Source: Pseudomonadota bacterium (GTDB taxonomy: Bacteria > Desulfobacterota > WTBG01 > JAGOGO01). From it: DNA of 5,630 nucleotides. This document shows positions 5,116 to 5,630 of the stretch, in pieces. The position numbers and the translations under genes were made by a program. The stretch's first letter is position 1, and the number at the start of each line of letters is the position of its first letter. The DNA lies in NCBI GenBank assembly GCA_021160085.1, contig JAGHDE010000004.1:1-5630 (forward strand), given 5' to 3'. The notes below the pieces were generated by a model. The model did not search any database. It saw only the letters and a program-made list of their open reading frames with translations, and was not told the DNA's origin.

Positions 5116-5134
5116 GAAAAAACAAGGAGATTTT

Positions 5135-5630
5135 ATGTCTATTTTGGTAGTTGGCTCATTAGCCCTGGATTCAATTGAAACCCCATTTGGAAAGGTTAAT
5201 GAGGTTTTAGGCGGCTCTGCGGTTTATTTCTCTATGTCCGCAAGCTTTTTCGCGGATGTCAATTTAGTGGGAGTGGTGGGGAAAGATTTTCCGCAGGAAC
5301 ATATAGAGTTTTTAAAGACGCGGAACATTGACTTGGCTGGATTACACCAGGAAGAAGGAGAAACGTTCCGATGGGCAGGGAGATACGGTTACAACTTCAA
5401 TGAAGCCCATACCCTGGATACTCAGCTCAATGTCTTTGAAAAATTCGATCCCGATATTCCCGATCAGTATCGTAACGCAGAATATGTTTTCCTGGCTAAT
5501 ATTGACCCTGAATTACAGTTAAAAGTTCTCAACCAGGTCCATCAGCCCCGGGTCATCGCCTGTGACACCATGAATTTCTGGATTGAAAACAAGTTAGAGG
5601 CTTTAAAGGAAACTATTAAACGAATAGACA
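5135..5630 (+). CDS. PfkB-family sugar/nucleoside kinase, N-terminal part
   Basis: The first 165 codons from ATG 5135 (SD AAGGAG at 5124-5129, 5-base spacer); the gene runs off the window. The start SILVVGSLALDSIETP is the first ribokinase-fold strand with its substrate Asp (Asp12). LGGSAVYFSMSASFF (25-39) is the GG substrate-binding motif, and VGVVGKDFP (45-53) is the conserved G.D.P strand. GETFRWAGRYGYNFNEAHTL (75-94) and TQLNVFEKFDP (96-106), then FLANIDPELQL (119-129) and ACDTMNFWI (142-150), mark a subgroup I know in many bacteria annotated only as PfkB sugar kinase, sometimes near methylthioadenosine phosphorylase genes. The ATP-site and catalytic-base motif (DT.GAGD type) would lie beyond the window. 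Family members phosphorylate a hydroxymethyl group with ATP in the cytoplasm; the substrate is not known. It is transcribed away from the minus-strand unit, preceded by two leader hairpins. Confidence 0.9.
   Translation, partial: MSILVVGSLALDSIETPFGKVNEVLGGSAVYFSMSASFFADVNLVGVVGKDFPQEHIEFLKTRNIDLAGLHQEEGETFRWAGRYGYNFNEAHTLDTQLNVFEKFDPDIPDQYRNAEYVFLANIDPELQLKVLNQVHQPRVIACDTMNFWIENKLEALKETIKRID

Larger units (their letters stand above)
4745..5134. other. Divergent AT-rich intergenic region with two hairpins
   Basis: 390 bp between the 68-aa gene (-) and the PfkB gene (+), with no convincing gene. It has long A and T runs and a TTAATTAA palindrome near 4972. The 5' part of the minus-strand transcript contains only loose promoter candidates (for example TTGATT and TATCTA with 17-bp spacing, complement around 4810-4838). 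For the + strand, TTGTGT and TATTTA 17 bp apart with a TG extended -10 (about 4944-4972) is weak. The two hairpins are listed separately. Confidence 0.5.

Noticed and set aside
5085..5134. preQ1-I-like look: stem followed by an A-rich tail just before the SD
   Set aside because: The tail AAAAAACAAGGAG recalls the class, but the loop lacks its characteristic C-rich segment and the stem is longer and bulged. Only the A-rich tail agrees.

Overview
The window reads as chromosomal DNA of an uncultured, probably anaerobic, Gram-negative-type bacterium; Desulfobacterota or Nitrospirota is my best guess, held loosely. Grounds: a MetE-like C-terminus of the short B12-independent methionine synthase type, a DUF1638 gene (a family seen mainly in methanogens and anaerobic bacteria), a membrane rhodanese/MauE pair and a LapA-type membrane protein. 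Base composition looks moderate, roughly low-40s % GC by eye. Coding spans 592-1668 look richer in GC, and the intergenic stretches are AT-rich. I see no tRNA, rRNA, CRISPR array or transposase gene.

Left block, + strand (1-1668): the 3' end of a MetE-like methyltransferase; a REP-like inverted repeat; a small coiled-coil protein; a broken Old Yellow Enzyme gene (frameshifted and truncated); and an intact DUF1638 gene with a strong ribosome binding site. The block is bracketed by a 27-bp imperfect direct repeat (217-243 and 1864-1890). In both copies the repeat keeps the reading frame for Ser-Asp-Phe-Asn-Gln-stop, the end of the MetE-like protein. This suggests that about 1.6 kb was inserted or duplicated downstream of the MetE-like gene.

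Middle block, - strand (1877-3122): a small unrecognised 67-aa protein under a good sigma70-type promoter with an overlapping dyad, then a membrane-anchored rhodanese whose stop overlaps the start of a MauE/DoxX-type membrane protein (ATGA). The last two probably form a cell-envelope sulfur or thiol redox module.

Right block: a - strand run of a 68-aa single-span membrane protein, a LapA-domain protein and MutM/Fpg DNA glycosylase (4744 down to 3284). A 390-bp AT-rich divergent intergenic region with two hairpins follows. Last is the N-terminal part of a PfkB-family sugar/nucleoside kinase on the + strand, running off the window. No large new system is evident. The best leads are the coding-end repeat bracketing the DUF1638 cassette, the promoter/operator before the 67-aa gene, and the hairpin leader of the kinase.
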